Assembly: GCA_030537135.1 (NCBI GenBank)
Contig: JAUNOP010000017.1
Coordinates: forward strand, 1 to 49,330
Source: Eubacteriales bacterium
GTDB taxonomy: Bacteria; Bacillota; Clostridia; Lachnospirales; Lachnospiraceae
Reading direction: 5' to 3'
Length of the DNA stretch: 49,330 bases
Shown here: positions 7,105 to 14,782 of the stretch, one piece after another
How the letters are laid out: every line of letters begins with the position of its first letter
How positions within the stretch are numbered: the first letter of the stretch is position 1
Made by a program: the position numbers and the translations under genes
The notes under the pieces: model-generated
Seen by the model: the letters and a program-made list of their open reading frames with translations, nothing else
Databases searched by the model: none
What the model was told of the DNA's origin: nothing

Positions 7105-9794
7105 CTTCTCTCCTCCTTATCTCCCATGTAGGCAGTAAATGCACGCAGCAAATCCTTCTTCATCCTGCTGCTCACTCTCCATCTGCTCAGAAGGCACCAG
7201 AACATGCAAAAGCAAAGCTCTGATTTTTCTAGGGCCAGTTCTCCTCCAGATCTGTAATTTTTTTCCAGAAACGCATAGATTTTTCCCACAATAGAGGGAA
7301 TATTCTGTTTGCCGTTTGCAGGATCCGTATCTCTTACAAGCGCCTCAATGCCTGTAACCTTCTTTACAATATCCTCCGGCCTTCTCGGACAGGAATATCC
7401 CTTACAGGCCACGCACACAGGGCAGGAGCCGCCAAGCGACTGATATTCTGTTTTTCCGCCGGCCTGAAAGCAGTTTTCTCCTGTACGGCGCAGAATGTCC
7501 TGTCTTGTCCATCTGTCATAGGTCTGGTTTCTGAAATCTCCGGCATATCTCATCCTCACAAGCTTTGGGCGGAAATCCCCTTCTGCATACACAGCCGCCG
7601 CTCCCTGTTTCAGAGAGGCCAGATATTCTTTCTGCTCCTCTGTCATATGCATGGCGCCTCCGACAAGCTTCCTGTCTTCCTCTGCCACGGTTCTGTGTAC
7701 AATCTTAAGGTTCGTGTTTTTTATCAAATCAGGCGCCAGCTTGGACGGAATCTGGTCAGCAACCACAAAGCCCTGTCCCTTGCTTCTGAGCTCTGCGAGC
7801 ATGTTGCAGAAAAACTCAACTGCATTTCCTCTTGGATCTGCGTTTTCTCCTGTTCCTGCGCTCACATTTCTGAGCAGTCTGTGAGCCTCCTCAATAAACA
7901 GCAAATGCCTTGTCTCAAGCTGGTAATCCATCTGATTTCTCCGATACTCGCTGAGCTGAATCAAAAACATACTGATTAAAAACGCCTTCACATCGTCGTC
8001 TCCAATATCCTCCAGTTCAATAATCACCCGGCTGCTCAGGATTTCCTCTATTGGGAATGATTTGCGCACATTCAGGGTTTCTCCCTTTGCGCCCAGGCGC
8101 AGGGAATTGATACGAGCCTGGAGAGAGCCAATCAGGTCGTTCTGCATCTTCTGGTCATAGCCTGCCTGAATAACAACCTCTGGTATCTTATAATACAAAT
8201 CTTCGATTGTAGGATACTCGTCAATTCCCCTGGTATTTTTGTCTGTCTTTATATCCCAGCCATATTTCTCATAGATTTCATATATGGCACGCTCCAGCAC
8301 ATAGGGCATTGGAGTATACATGATAAAGCTTGCCTTAAATGCAGAAAACACATAATCAATATGGGTCTGAAGCGGAGTACTTCCCACTCTTTCAAAGGGA
8401 TTCATGCAATAGGGTCTTGTCCATTTCTCCCTGCTGCCCACACTGTATATCTGCAGGTCAGAAAAACCCAGCCTGAACAGCTCATAATATTCCTTTTTTG
8501 CAGGCTCAATAATCAAAAACGGAATTTTTCCTGAAACGCTTTTGTTTATCGCGCAGATCAAAGATTTCACGGTGTTTGTCTTGCCGCTTCCGGTGAGGCC
8601 TGCTATCAGCGTATGACGATTCAATGTATTCACGCTGAAAGTATAAGAATTGCCTGCATACTGTTCTCCCTGAAGAATATCTCCCAGCACAATTTCCCCG
8701 GATTCTCTTCTTGATACGTCAAAATTTACCGTCTCATAGTTAGAAAAACCATTCACATCTCTCTTTGGGAATGCGCACCAGAGAGCAAGCTGCCGACTGC
8801 TCAGGTAGGTCGCATACGCAGGATAGGCATTTCCTCCATAGCTTAAGCTTATCTCCCCTCCGTCCGGGATTCCTTCCTCAAGGGAGAAGGCGCCTCCCCT
8901 GTGGTGCAGGGCATGAAGAGGCTCAGGAAAAGAGCTTTCTCCATAAAAGGAAGCTGTCAGAAGTCCTCCCAGGGTCAATGCATTCTCAGGCGTTGCAGCA
9001 GCATAGCTCACAGAGACCTTCCAGCCTCCAAGGCGCAGCTCCTCCTCTGTCTGTCCTGCAAGCTCTTCTATTTTTTTCTGGTATTCTCTGCCCTCATGGC
9101 AGACCACCTGATAGCTCATATCCTCATTATTATCTGACTGAGAAAAGGATACCTGATTTAAAATGCTGCATGAGGTAGCTTCAGAGAGCAGCTTTCTCAG
9201 AAAGCGCACGCTCGTGCTTTTGCGTACAGGCTCTGCGCATACCAGCATCGCCCACTTTCGTCCGCTCATGCCCCTGATTACAGAGTCAATCGCTCCAAAG
9301 GCTCCTGCCTCCTGTGTGCCGGGATTTCCCTTAAGGAGTCCTCCATATCGAAGTTCTTCATTTGACTGCTCCAAAAGCTCGTACAGGAGATACATTTTCT
9401 CCTGCTTTTCTCTCATATGTTCTATCTGAATAGAGGAATACGCCCCGTACACAAGTGGGCGGAGCGTACCTTCATATTCATTTTCTGTGCCAATATAAAT
9501 ATTTATCTTTCTTCCGTCAGAACAGAGGAACCAGGCAATCCCTGCACCAATGCCATGCATTCCCATGAGACAGGTAAGCATCTCCTGCTTTTCTGGAAGG
9601 CTTCCTGGATTTATGCCCTGGGCATGTTTCTCCAAAACCTCTCTTCCATTTCCTTCCACATGGTACATCACAAAATCCTTTTCACAAACCTCTGACCAGA
9701 TGTCAGAACAGTCCTCCCTGGACATAGCCTCCATCATGTCCATATATCTCTGTGTGATTGTCTGATTCCGTTCTTCTAATTCTCTTCTGTCCAT
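7101..9794 (-). CDS. HerA/DUF87-type P-loop ATPase
   Basis: An 897-residue protein. The first ~390 residues form an unassigned N-terminal region. A RecA-like ATPase core follows with Walker A GLTGSGKT (residues 399-406) and Walker B LLFIEEAH (631-638), plus the LIIEPAKKEYYEL segment typical of HerA/VirB4-like ATPases with a DUF87 core. A Cys-rich stretch (CPVCVACKGYSC) near residue 775 may bind zinc. This family forms hexameric pumps that move DNA or protein. The start is the ATG at 9794, with GTGAGGA seven bases upstream; a longer reading from 9818 lacks a site. It overlaps the MotA-like gene by four bases. In this setting it is the best candidate for a translocation motor, though the substrate is unknown. 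Confidence 0.85.
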   Translation of the reverse strand: MDRRELEERNQTITQRYMDMMEAMSREDCSDIWSEVCEKDFVMYHVEGNGREVLEKHAQGINPGSLPEKQEMLTCLMGMHGIGAGIAWFLCSDGRKINIYIGTENEYEGTLRPLVYGAYSSIQIEHMREKQEKMYLLYELLEQSNEELRYGGLLKGNPGTQEAGAFGAIDSVIRGMSGRKWAMLVCAEPVRKSTSVRFLRKLLSEATSCSILNQVSFSQSDNNEDMSYQVVCHEGREYQKKIEELAGQTEEELRLGGWKVSVSYAAATPENALTLGGLLTASFYGESSFPEPLHALHHRGGAFSLEEGIPDGGEISLSYGGNAYPAYATYLSSRQLALWCAFPKRDVNGFSNYETVNFDVSRRESGEIVLGDILQGEQYAGNSYTFSVNTLNRHTLIAGLTGSGKTNTVKSLICAINKSVSGKIPFLIIEPAKKEYYELFRLGFSDLQIYSVGSREKWTRPYCMNPFERVGSTPLQTHIDYVFSAFKASFIMYTPMPYVLERAIYEIYEKYGWDIKTDKNTRGIDEYPTIEDLYYKIPEVVIQAGYDQKMQNDLIGSLQARINSLRLGAKGETLNVRKSFPIEEILSSRVIIELEDIGDDDVKAFLISMFLIQLSEYRRNQMDYQLETRHLLFIEEAHRLLRNVSAGTGENADPRGNAVEFFCNMLAELRSKGQGFVVADQIPSKLAPDLIKNTNLKIVHRTVAEEDRKLVGGAMHMTEEQKEYLASLKQGAAAVYAEGDFRPKLVRMRYAGDFRNQTYDRWTRQDILRRTGENCFQAGGKTEYQSLGGSCPVCVACKGYSCPRRPEDIVKKVTGIEALVRDTDPANGKQNIPSIVGKIYAFLEKNYRSGGELALEKSELCFCMFWCLLSRWRVSSRMKKDLLRAFTAYMGDKEERR

Positions 9795-9804
9795 ACTGTT
9801 TTCC

Positions 9805-10890
9805 TCACAAGACTGCACGAATCATCATAATAATTCCCCATATTGTCAGCAGCAGCACTCCAATCGAAGGCAAAATCTGTATCAGAAAATCCTCCAGGGA
9901 AATCGCGGCTCCACTGGCTGCCTGTGCTGCCATATCTCCAAGCCCTGCCACGTTCATGAGAAGAAGAGTAACTATAATTGCAAGAATAAAACAGGTAAAA
10001 AACGGATTCCCTTGTCTGTAAAAATACCTTCGCCGTCTTCTCGGCCAGATAATTAAAAAGTAGATTACCAAAAGAGCAATATAAGCAATGATGAATGTCT
10101 GAATAAAGTCATGGCAAAAGGCTGTCAGACTGCGGATGCTTCCCTGGATTCCTCCTGCTGAAAAGCCGCTCGTCAGAATTCCGCCTGCCATGCACAGAAT
10201 CACCAAAAGAATCGTTATGGGCAAAAGCATCTGAAAGCAGTGCTGCATTCTGACCGGAACCCTGGAGCCTGCATACTCTATGCTGGCTCTGTCTGCCATC
10301 AGGAACCCGTTTCTGCACTTTCCGCTCACCGTCACGTTCAGGTTGTTTTCCAATGCTGCGCCTGAGGAAATGGTTCCATGCATGTTCACAAAAATATCCT
10401 TGTCATCTGCTGTATGAACCCGGAATCTGTGAAGGACATCCTCTGTTCTCTGGTGATATACTATCGCCTGATGGATCTTTTGAAACCAGAAGCGGCGGTA
10501 AGAGCCTGCCTCTGCGCTCACGTTGGAATAGTCGCAGATTCTGCCTGACACTATGCGCCGTCTTCCCCGGGAAGCGCTTGTTCTTTGCTTTCCTGCACTA
10601 TGCTGCCTTCCCGTCCTGCCAGTTCCTGTCTGCTCCTTCTTTGCCTCTGTGTGCCTGTTTTCTCTCTGCTCAGGAGACCTTTGCCCCCTCTCCCTCTCAG
10701 GCATTTTCTCTGGCGCAGCCTGTCCGGAGCCTTCCCCGCAGCTGGCCTCCTTCATCTCTTCCAGCCTTTTTCCAAACAAAGCCGTACTCTCTCCTTGGCG
10801 CTGCTCCAGGGTTCTCTGGCACACAGGACATTTCTTTGTCTTTAATTTAATGGTATAGCCATTGCAATGCGGACAATATTTTACATACAT
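9805..10890 (-). CDS. Zinc-ribbon membrane protein
   Basis: A 361-residue protein. A zinc ribbon at the extreme N-terminus uses YCPHC and CPVC (residues 6-9 and 20-23). A basic, low-complexity linker to about residue 120 follows, then a compact beta-rich region (about 120-220). Four membrane helices fill the C-terminal part (about 222-243, 260-283, 299-318 and 335-357). I recognise no family. The layout, a cytosolic zinc ribbon joined to a multi-pass membrane domain, suits a membrane platform that recruits a cytosolic partner such as the ATPase encoded 10 bases downstream. Confidence 0.75.
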   Translation of the reverse strand: MYVKYCPHCNGYTIKLKTKKCPVCQRTLEQRQGESTALFGKRLEEMKEASCGEGSGQAAPEKMPERERGQRSPEQRENRHTEAKKEQTGTGRTGRQHSAGKQRTSASRGRRRIVSGRICDYSNVSAEAGSYRRFWFQKIHQAIVYHQRTEDVLHRFRVHTADDKDIFVNMHGTISSGAALENNLNVTVSGKCRNGFLMADRASIEYAGSRVPVRMQHCFQMLLPITILLVILCMAGGILTSGFSAGGIQGSIRSLTAFCHDFIQTFIIAYIALLVIYFLIIWPRRRRRYFYRQGNPFFTCFILAIIVTLLLMNVAGLGDMAAQAASGAAISLEDFLIQILPSIGVLLLTIWGIIMMIRAVL

Positions 10891-10922
10891 CTCTTTCTTC
10901 CCCTATCTTCTCACTTCTCATT

Positions 10923-10947
10923 AAAGCGGACATTCACATTCCGCTTT
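10923..10947. repeat. Dispersed palindrome AAAGCGGA-N9-TCCGCTTT, copy 1
   Basis: Arms AAAGCGGA (10923-10930) and TCCGCTTT (10940-10947) enclose nine bases in the short gap between the zinc-ribbon and 182-residue genes. The same design appears at 48410-48432, and a half copy at 14763-14782, so this is a dispersed repeat and not a local terminator. Confidence 0.7.
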
Positions 10948-10962
10948 GCTGTGCGCTTTCCC

Positions 10963-11511
10963 TCATTGAATATCGCAAATCAAAGGTCTGTCCACACACA
11001 TCGGATTTTCCTCGCATTCCAGACAAAAGGCATGAGAGAGCAGATCTGCCACAAAAAATCCATCCCAATACTCCACAGGAACACGATATTTGATTCCGTT
11101 CACCTGATAAAAGAAATGAAGTCTTGACAGCTCCTGTCGGTCTCTCTCATCCATATGAACCCTCACAGCCACACCCCTTGAGCCATAGTGCTGCTCCTGC
11201 TTCTTTTCCACATAAATTTTATAGGGATTTCCAATCCTCACATTCAGAAGAATCTGGGACGGCTCCTCCTCAAGCCTTCCATTTCTGGATAAAAAAATCT
11301 TCACATCATAGAGTCCTTTCAGAATCTCCATGCCTTCTGTCTCGTGGTAGGTATTTTTGCGCACAGACAGGCTGGTTCGATATGCAAGATTTCCATTTTT
11401 AAAAAACTGAAACTGTATGTCTGTGTCCTCCCCAAACCACTTAAACCGAAACAGACTGTGCCTTGCCAAAAGCTGTGTCTCATATTCCTCTCTTCTTATA
11501 TACTCTTCCAT
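10963..11511 (-). CDS. Unrecognised beta-rich small protein
   Basis: A 182-residue protein with no signal peptide or membrane helix. Alternating hydrophobic patterns (FRFKWFGEDTDIQFQFF, GLYDVKIFLSRNG, IKYRVPVEYWDGFFV) point to a beta-sandwich. Three cysteines cluster near the C-terminus (FCLECEENPMC), but a single metal site is not obvious. I do not recognise a family. An AGAGGGGAAAGCAC site precedes the ATG. It lies between the membrane vWA gene and the zinc-ribbon membrane gene, so a structural or adaptor role in the same assembly is plausible. Confidence 0.65.
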   Translation of the reverse strand: MEEYIRREEYETQLLARHSLFRFKWFGEDTDIQFQFFKNGNLAYRTSLSVRKNTYHETEGMEILKGLYDVKIFLSRNGRLEEEPSQILLNVRIGNPYKIYVEKKQEQHYGSRGVAVRVHMDERDRQELSRLHFFYQVNGIKYRVPVEYWDGFFVADLLSHAFCLECEENPMCVDRPLICDIQ

Positions 11512-11567
11512 GTGCTTTCCCCTCTTGTAAATGTGAACCTTGCGCAGCGGCCGGATGATATTGAGCC

Positions 11568-12881
11568 TTATTTTATTCTCTTGATTCCCTTATCTTTTGC
11601 TTTCTTTTCTTCCTTGACTGTGGAGGTTTTTTCTCTTTTTTTGTCCTTGTCAGGGTTCTCCTTTGGCAGCCTCTCAGGAGATTTTGTCCTTGCCTTTGTC
11701 TTCTTTTTTTTCTCTGTATAAGGAGCCATGGCAGGCGTCATTCCCACAAGCACAAAGAAAAGCAGATAAATCAGTCCCGATGCTATAGGCAGATGCTCCA
11801 TTCCAAACTCCATAAGAATGGCCGCAAGCACAGCAGTCACGCCCGCACACAGCATAATAATTCCGACATCCCTGCCATTTAAGCTGAAACAGTACATCCA
11901 TCCTCCTATGAGGGCGCCCAAAGCAGCGAGAAACAGAATTCTGAGAGCCGCATACAGGGCATCATTTTTCACATAATTTCTCTCACTGAAGAGGTCTCTC
12001 TTTGCATTCTTCTGACTTGCCTCCTGCATGGCCTCGTTCAATCCGGAGACATCATCGATTGCCACAAAGGTTCCTCCTGTTCTCAAAGCAATTCTCTTCA
12101 AAAGTCTGCTGCTCGCTCCCTGTCCAAGTCCTATGGTTCCCACAGTAATCTCATGCTCCACACAGTCGCCGATGATCCCATTCATACCAAAGCCGCTGGT
12201 CTGTCCATCTGTCAGAACAATGATTCTGGGATATTTGGAGGTACCCCATACCCCCTTGTCATAGTCCTCAAGCAATGTCTCCAAAGCGCCTCTCAGGTCT
12301 GTATTTCCATTGTTCTCCCTGGGAATGTCTCCCATACCCTCAGAGATGGGTCCAAACGCCCGCGCTGTCTTTACCGAGCCTGTAAACTGGTAAATCATGT
12401 AGGGGAATTCTTCGTTTTTTTCCCTGAGAACCTCCTCTATGGCATCGTATCGCTTAAAATCCCCGTCATTTCCTCCCATGGAACCAGAATCGTCAATCAG
12501 AAAAATATAAGCGTCCGGCTCATGATACTGCTTCTGTATTCCAAGCTCATACAGGAACTCAAAAAGAATTCCAAGGCAAAAGATAACAATGGCGCCGACA
12601 GCAGCCATAAAAGCAATTCCAACATAATCAGAGCTTCTTCGGAAATATTGGTCTGCATTTCCATTCACCTTGCTGACAATCAAAACCACTATGACCAGCG
12701 CCAGATAAAACATCACAAAGATACAGCCCATCTGCAGAGGACTCCACAGCTTATTCCAGGTTCTGTTATAAAAGAGGGTGAGAAGCACACCCAGCGCTCC
12801 CCCCGCAATCGCCGTGACAATCAGCATCGGCAGATAAAACCGATATTTTACTTTTTCCTTTTTCTTTTCCCTTCTCATCAT
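11568..12881 (-). CDS. Multi-pass membrane vWA-domain protein
   Basis: A 437-residue protein. Three membrane helices (about 16-38, 52-71, 88-110) precede a vWA domain with an intact metal-ion-dependent adhesion site: DDSGSMGG (Asp130, Ser132, Ser134), a GNTDLRGAL threonine loop and IIVLTDGQ. Three more helices (about 310-390) and a Lys-rich tail rich in KKK and KDKKREK follow. By this topology the vWA domain would be outside the cell if helix 1 enters inward-out, though orientation is not certain. Its start overlaps the previous stop (ATGATGA), so it is coupled to the helical 553-residue protein. It differs from the first vWA protein, which is secreted and has one anchor. Confidence 0.85.
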   Translation of the reverse strand: MMRREKKKEKVKYRFYLPMLIVTAIAGGALGVLLTLFYNRTWNKLWSPLQMGCIFVMFYLALVIVVLIVSKVNGNADQYFRRSSDYVGIAFMAAVGAIVIFCLGILFEFLYELGIQKQYHEPDAYIFLIDDSGSMGGNDGDFKRYDAIEEVLREKNEEFPYMIYQFTGSVKTARAFGPISEGMGDIPRENNGNTDLRGALETLLEDYDKGVWGTSKYPRIIVLTDGQTSGFGMNGIIGDCVEHEITVGTIGLGQGASSRLLKRIALRTGGTFVAIDDVSGLNEAMQEASQKNAKRDLFSERNYVKNDALYAALRILFLAALGALIGGWMYCFSLNGRDVGIIMLCAGVTAVLAAILMEFGMEHLPIASGLIYLLFFVLVGMTPAMAPYTEKKKKTKARTKSPERLPKENPDKDKKREKTSTVKEEKKAKDKGIKRIK

Positions 12882-14539
12882 GCATCCTCCAGCTCAATAT
12901 AAGCATTTAAATCCTTATAAGAATTCCACTGTCTTCTGTAGAGTATCTGCAGATTATGGATTCCAAACACAGGGTTCTGAATAACAGCTATTCTCCTGTC
13001 CGAGGGAGCGGCATTTTCCATTCCTGTAAGCCACTCGTATGTAATAAGCTGCTCATTCGCTCTCGCAAAATGCAGCTCCCGGTCAGCTCTGCGTCTTACC
13101 TCTTCCACAGCTCCCTCCAGACTGTCTGAGAGGAGCCTCGAACTGCCCAGAACCTGTCTCAGTTTTCCTGTATCCAGCTTGCCAAGCACCTGAGAAGGAG
13201 AATCCCCTATGAGTACTTCTTCCTTGAATATTCCATTTTGCCAGAGCGTTTTCAGGTCAAAATATCGGCTTCCTGCCTCTCCTCCTGAAAGAATGATTTC
13301 CTCGCAAATGCCCTTCTTTTCATCCTGGATTTTCTGAACGATTTTTTGAAGAGGATTATTATACTCCTCCCTTATCCGATAGAGCCATTTATGTAAAATC
13401 CTGTGCTTTTGCTGCCTTGCCTCTTCCAAAAGCGCCTGGTCAAAATCTTGAATTCCCTGCTTTGCTTCCGGGGGATCTGTGCAAAGCTCTTCCAGAAGCT
13501 CTGCAAAAATATCCTGCATATCCGTCCATCTGAACACACAGGGAAGGCTGTAAATGCTGGCTTCCAGAGCCCACTCAACCTCGTCTCTGCTGCCTGCATG
13601 TGTGTTTTTCCTGTAATTCTCTTCCAGAACATCTCTGATAAAATCCTGCACCTGATTCTGATAAAAATATGGTGTACTCTCATCCTCCCAAAGTCTCCGG
13701 GGAAGGTACACCAGGCTGCCTTCGTTAAGCTTTCCCCTGTAATAATTCTCAAAAATCTCTTCCAGCTTTTCCCGAATCTGGACTCTGCACCGCTCCTTTA
13801 TTCTGCTTTTCAGAGAAATCCCTTCTCTGGAATCCGGGAGCTGCCTTTTATAAGTCTCAAGAAGAATTCCTTTTATCAGAAGCTCAGGAAAGCGCTGCTC
13901 ATAATACCCCACAGCCTCCCAGGCATATTCCTTTGTTCTGTCTGTCCTCCATTCATGGGGAGATTGCGAAAGATTTCTCAGGGTCTGCAGAAGAATGGTT
14001 CTGCATAGCCTCGTGTACTCTCTCTCCCTTCTTCCTCTCTGCAGGTGATAGAGCCTTGACCACCCCATAGAATATCTCTCCCAGCCCTTTTGAATCTGTA
14101 AAAAAGCCTCTTTTGTACAGGGGACTTTTCTCTCAAGAATTCCATAAAATTCCGGGTTCAGAAGCTCAAAATCATCCTGCCGCATCTCTTCCAGACAGGA
14201 GAGAAGCACTTCTATTGTACTTTCCGTCTTCCAGAAGGATGCACACATATCCGCCAGCACAACCGGCTGAATCTGAATTCCCGGCCGCCTTCTTTCCATC
14301 TGTTCCAGGACGTCCTCTGTATCTTCTATAAAGGCTTCCGCATCCGATAAATCTGTGACCGCGGTCTGCTGCCAGCACACCTTTCTGAGCAGATTCTTTG
14401 CCTCTCCTGTCAGGGCGTCCCCAAGCTCCTTGCTCCCCAGAACCAGGAACAGGACTCCCTTTCTCATATGATACAAAACCTGCTCTTCCTCAAATATCTC
14501 CTTGCAAAAGTCCTGAATCTCCTCTGTTGTCTTTTGCAT
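12878..14539 (-). CDS. Unrecognised helical protein after the tubulin-like gene
   Basis: A 553-residue, mostly alpha-helical cytosolic protein with many Arg/Glu-rich helices (QRGRREREYTRLCRTILLQ, ELLEELCTDPPEAKQG). There is no recognisable motif. The start is the ATG at 14539, with AGGAGGGAAGAAAA directly upstream; the open frame continues 80 codons further up to 14779, but that stretch contains a dispersed hairpin repeat and looks non-coding. It sits between the tubulin-like and the membrane vWA genes and overlaps the latter by four bases. It may link the filament-forming protein to the membrane; this is inference from order alone. Confidence 0.75.
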   Translation of the reverse strand: MQKTTEEIQDFCKEIFEEEQVLYHMRKGVLFLVLGSKELGDALTGEAKNLLRKVCWQQTAVTDLSDAEAFIEDTEDVLEQMERRRPGIQIQPVVLADMCASFWKTESTIEVLLSCLEEMRQDDFELLNPEFYGILERKVPCTKEAFLQIQKGWERYSMGWSRLYHLQRGRREREYTRLCRTILLQTLRNLSQSPHEWRTDRTKEYAWEAVGYYEQRFPELLIKGILLETYKRQLPDSREGISLKSRIKERCRVQIREKLEEIFENYYRGKLNEGSLVYLPRRLWEDESTPYFYQNQVQDFIRDVLEENYRKNTHAGSRDEVEWALEASIYSLPCVFRWTDMQDIFAELLEELCTDPPEAKQGIQDFDQALLEEARQQKHRILHKWLYRIREEYNNPLQKIVQKIQDEKKGICEEIILSGGEAGSRYFDLKTLWQNGIFKEEVLIGDSPSQVLGKLDTGKLRQVLGSSRLLSDSLEGAVEEVRRRADRELHFARANEQLITYEWLTGMENAAPSDRRIAVIQNPVFGIHNLQILYRRQWNSYKDLNAYIELEDA

Positions 14540-14633
14540 TTTTCTTCCCTCCTGTCTGTTTCCTGCCACTTGCTTCCTCCTGTCACCATCGCACTCACAT
14601 GTAAAGGCTCTTGTCAAAGCTCTTACATCTAAG

Positions 14634-14672
14634 CCTTCCTTGAAAAGGAAGGTGGCACGGCTCTGCCGTGCC
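14634..14672. repeat. REP-like double hairpin
   Basis: Two adjacent perfect hairpins: CCTTCCTT/AAGGAAGG (14634-14641 and 14645-14652) and GGCACGG/CCGTGCC (14654-14660 and 14666-14672). The AAGGTGGCACGG..CCAGATGAGG text resembles, from memory, an intergenic palindromic repeat common in Lachnospiraceae and Ruminococcaceae. Confidence 0.65.
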
Positions 14673-14762
14673 AGATGAGGTGCAGTCTTCCTAATCACCA
14701 CACACATTTCCTCGCTGCAAAGCTCCCCCAGCAGGAGAAGCCCCCTTCCATTTCTAGCGGGT

Positions 14763-14782
14763 AAAGCGGACATTCGCATTCC
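14763..14782. repeat. Half copy of the AAAGCGGA palindrome
   Basis: Bases 14763-14782 match the left 20 bases of the 10923 repeat except at one position. The right arm is missing; the tubulin-like stop codon begins right after it. Confidence 0.55.

Larger units (their letters stand above)
14540..14782. other. Gene-free spacer with dispersed repeats
   Basis: The stretch between the tubulin-like stop and the 553-residue gene start has a readable frame but no ribosome-binding site and a composition unlike the flanking protein. It holds a double hairpin (14634-14672) and a half copy of the AAAGCGGA palindrome (14763-14782). I see no clear promoter in it. Confidence 0.6.

Noticed and set aside
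14540-14779. N-terminal extension of the 553-residue protein
   Set aside because: The open frame crosses a double hairpin repeat and has no start site, while ATG 14539 has a strong one.
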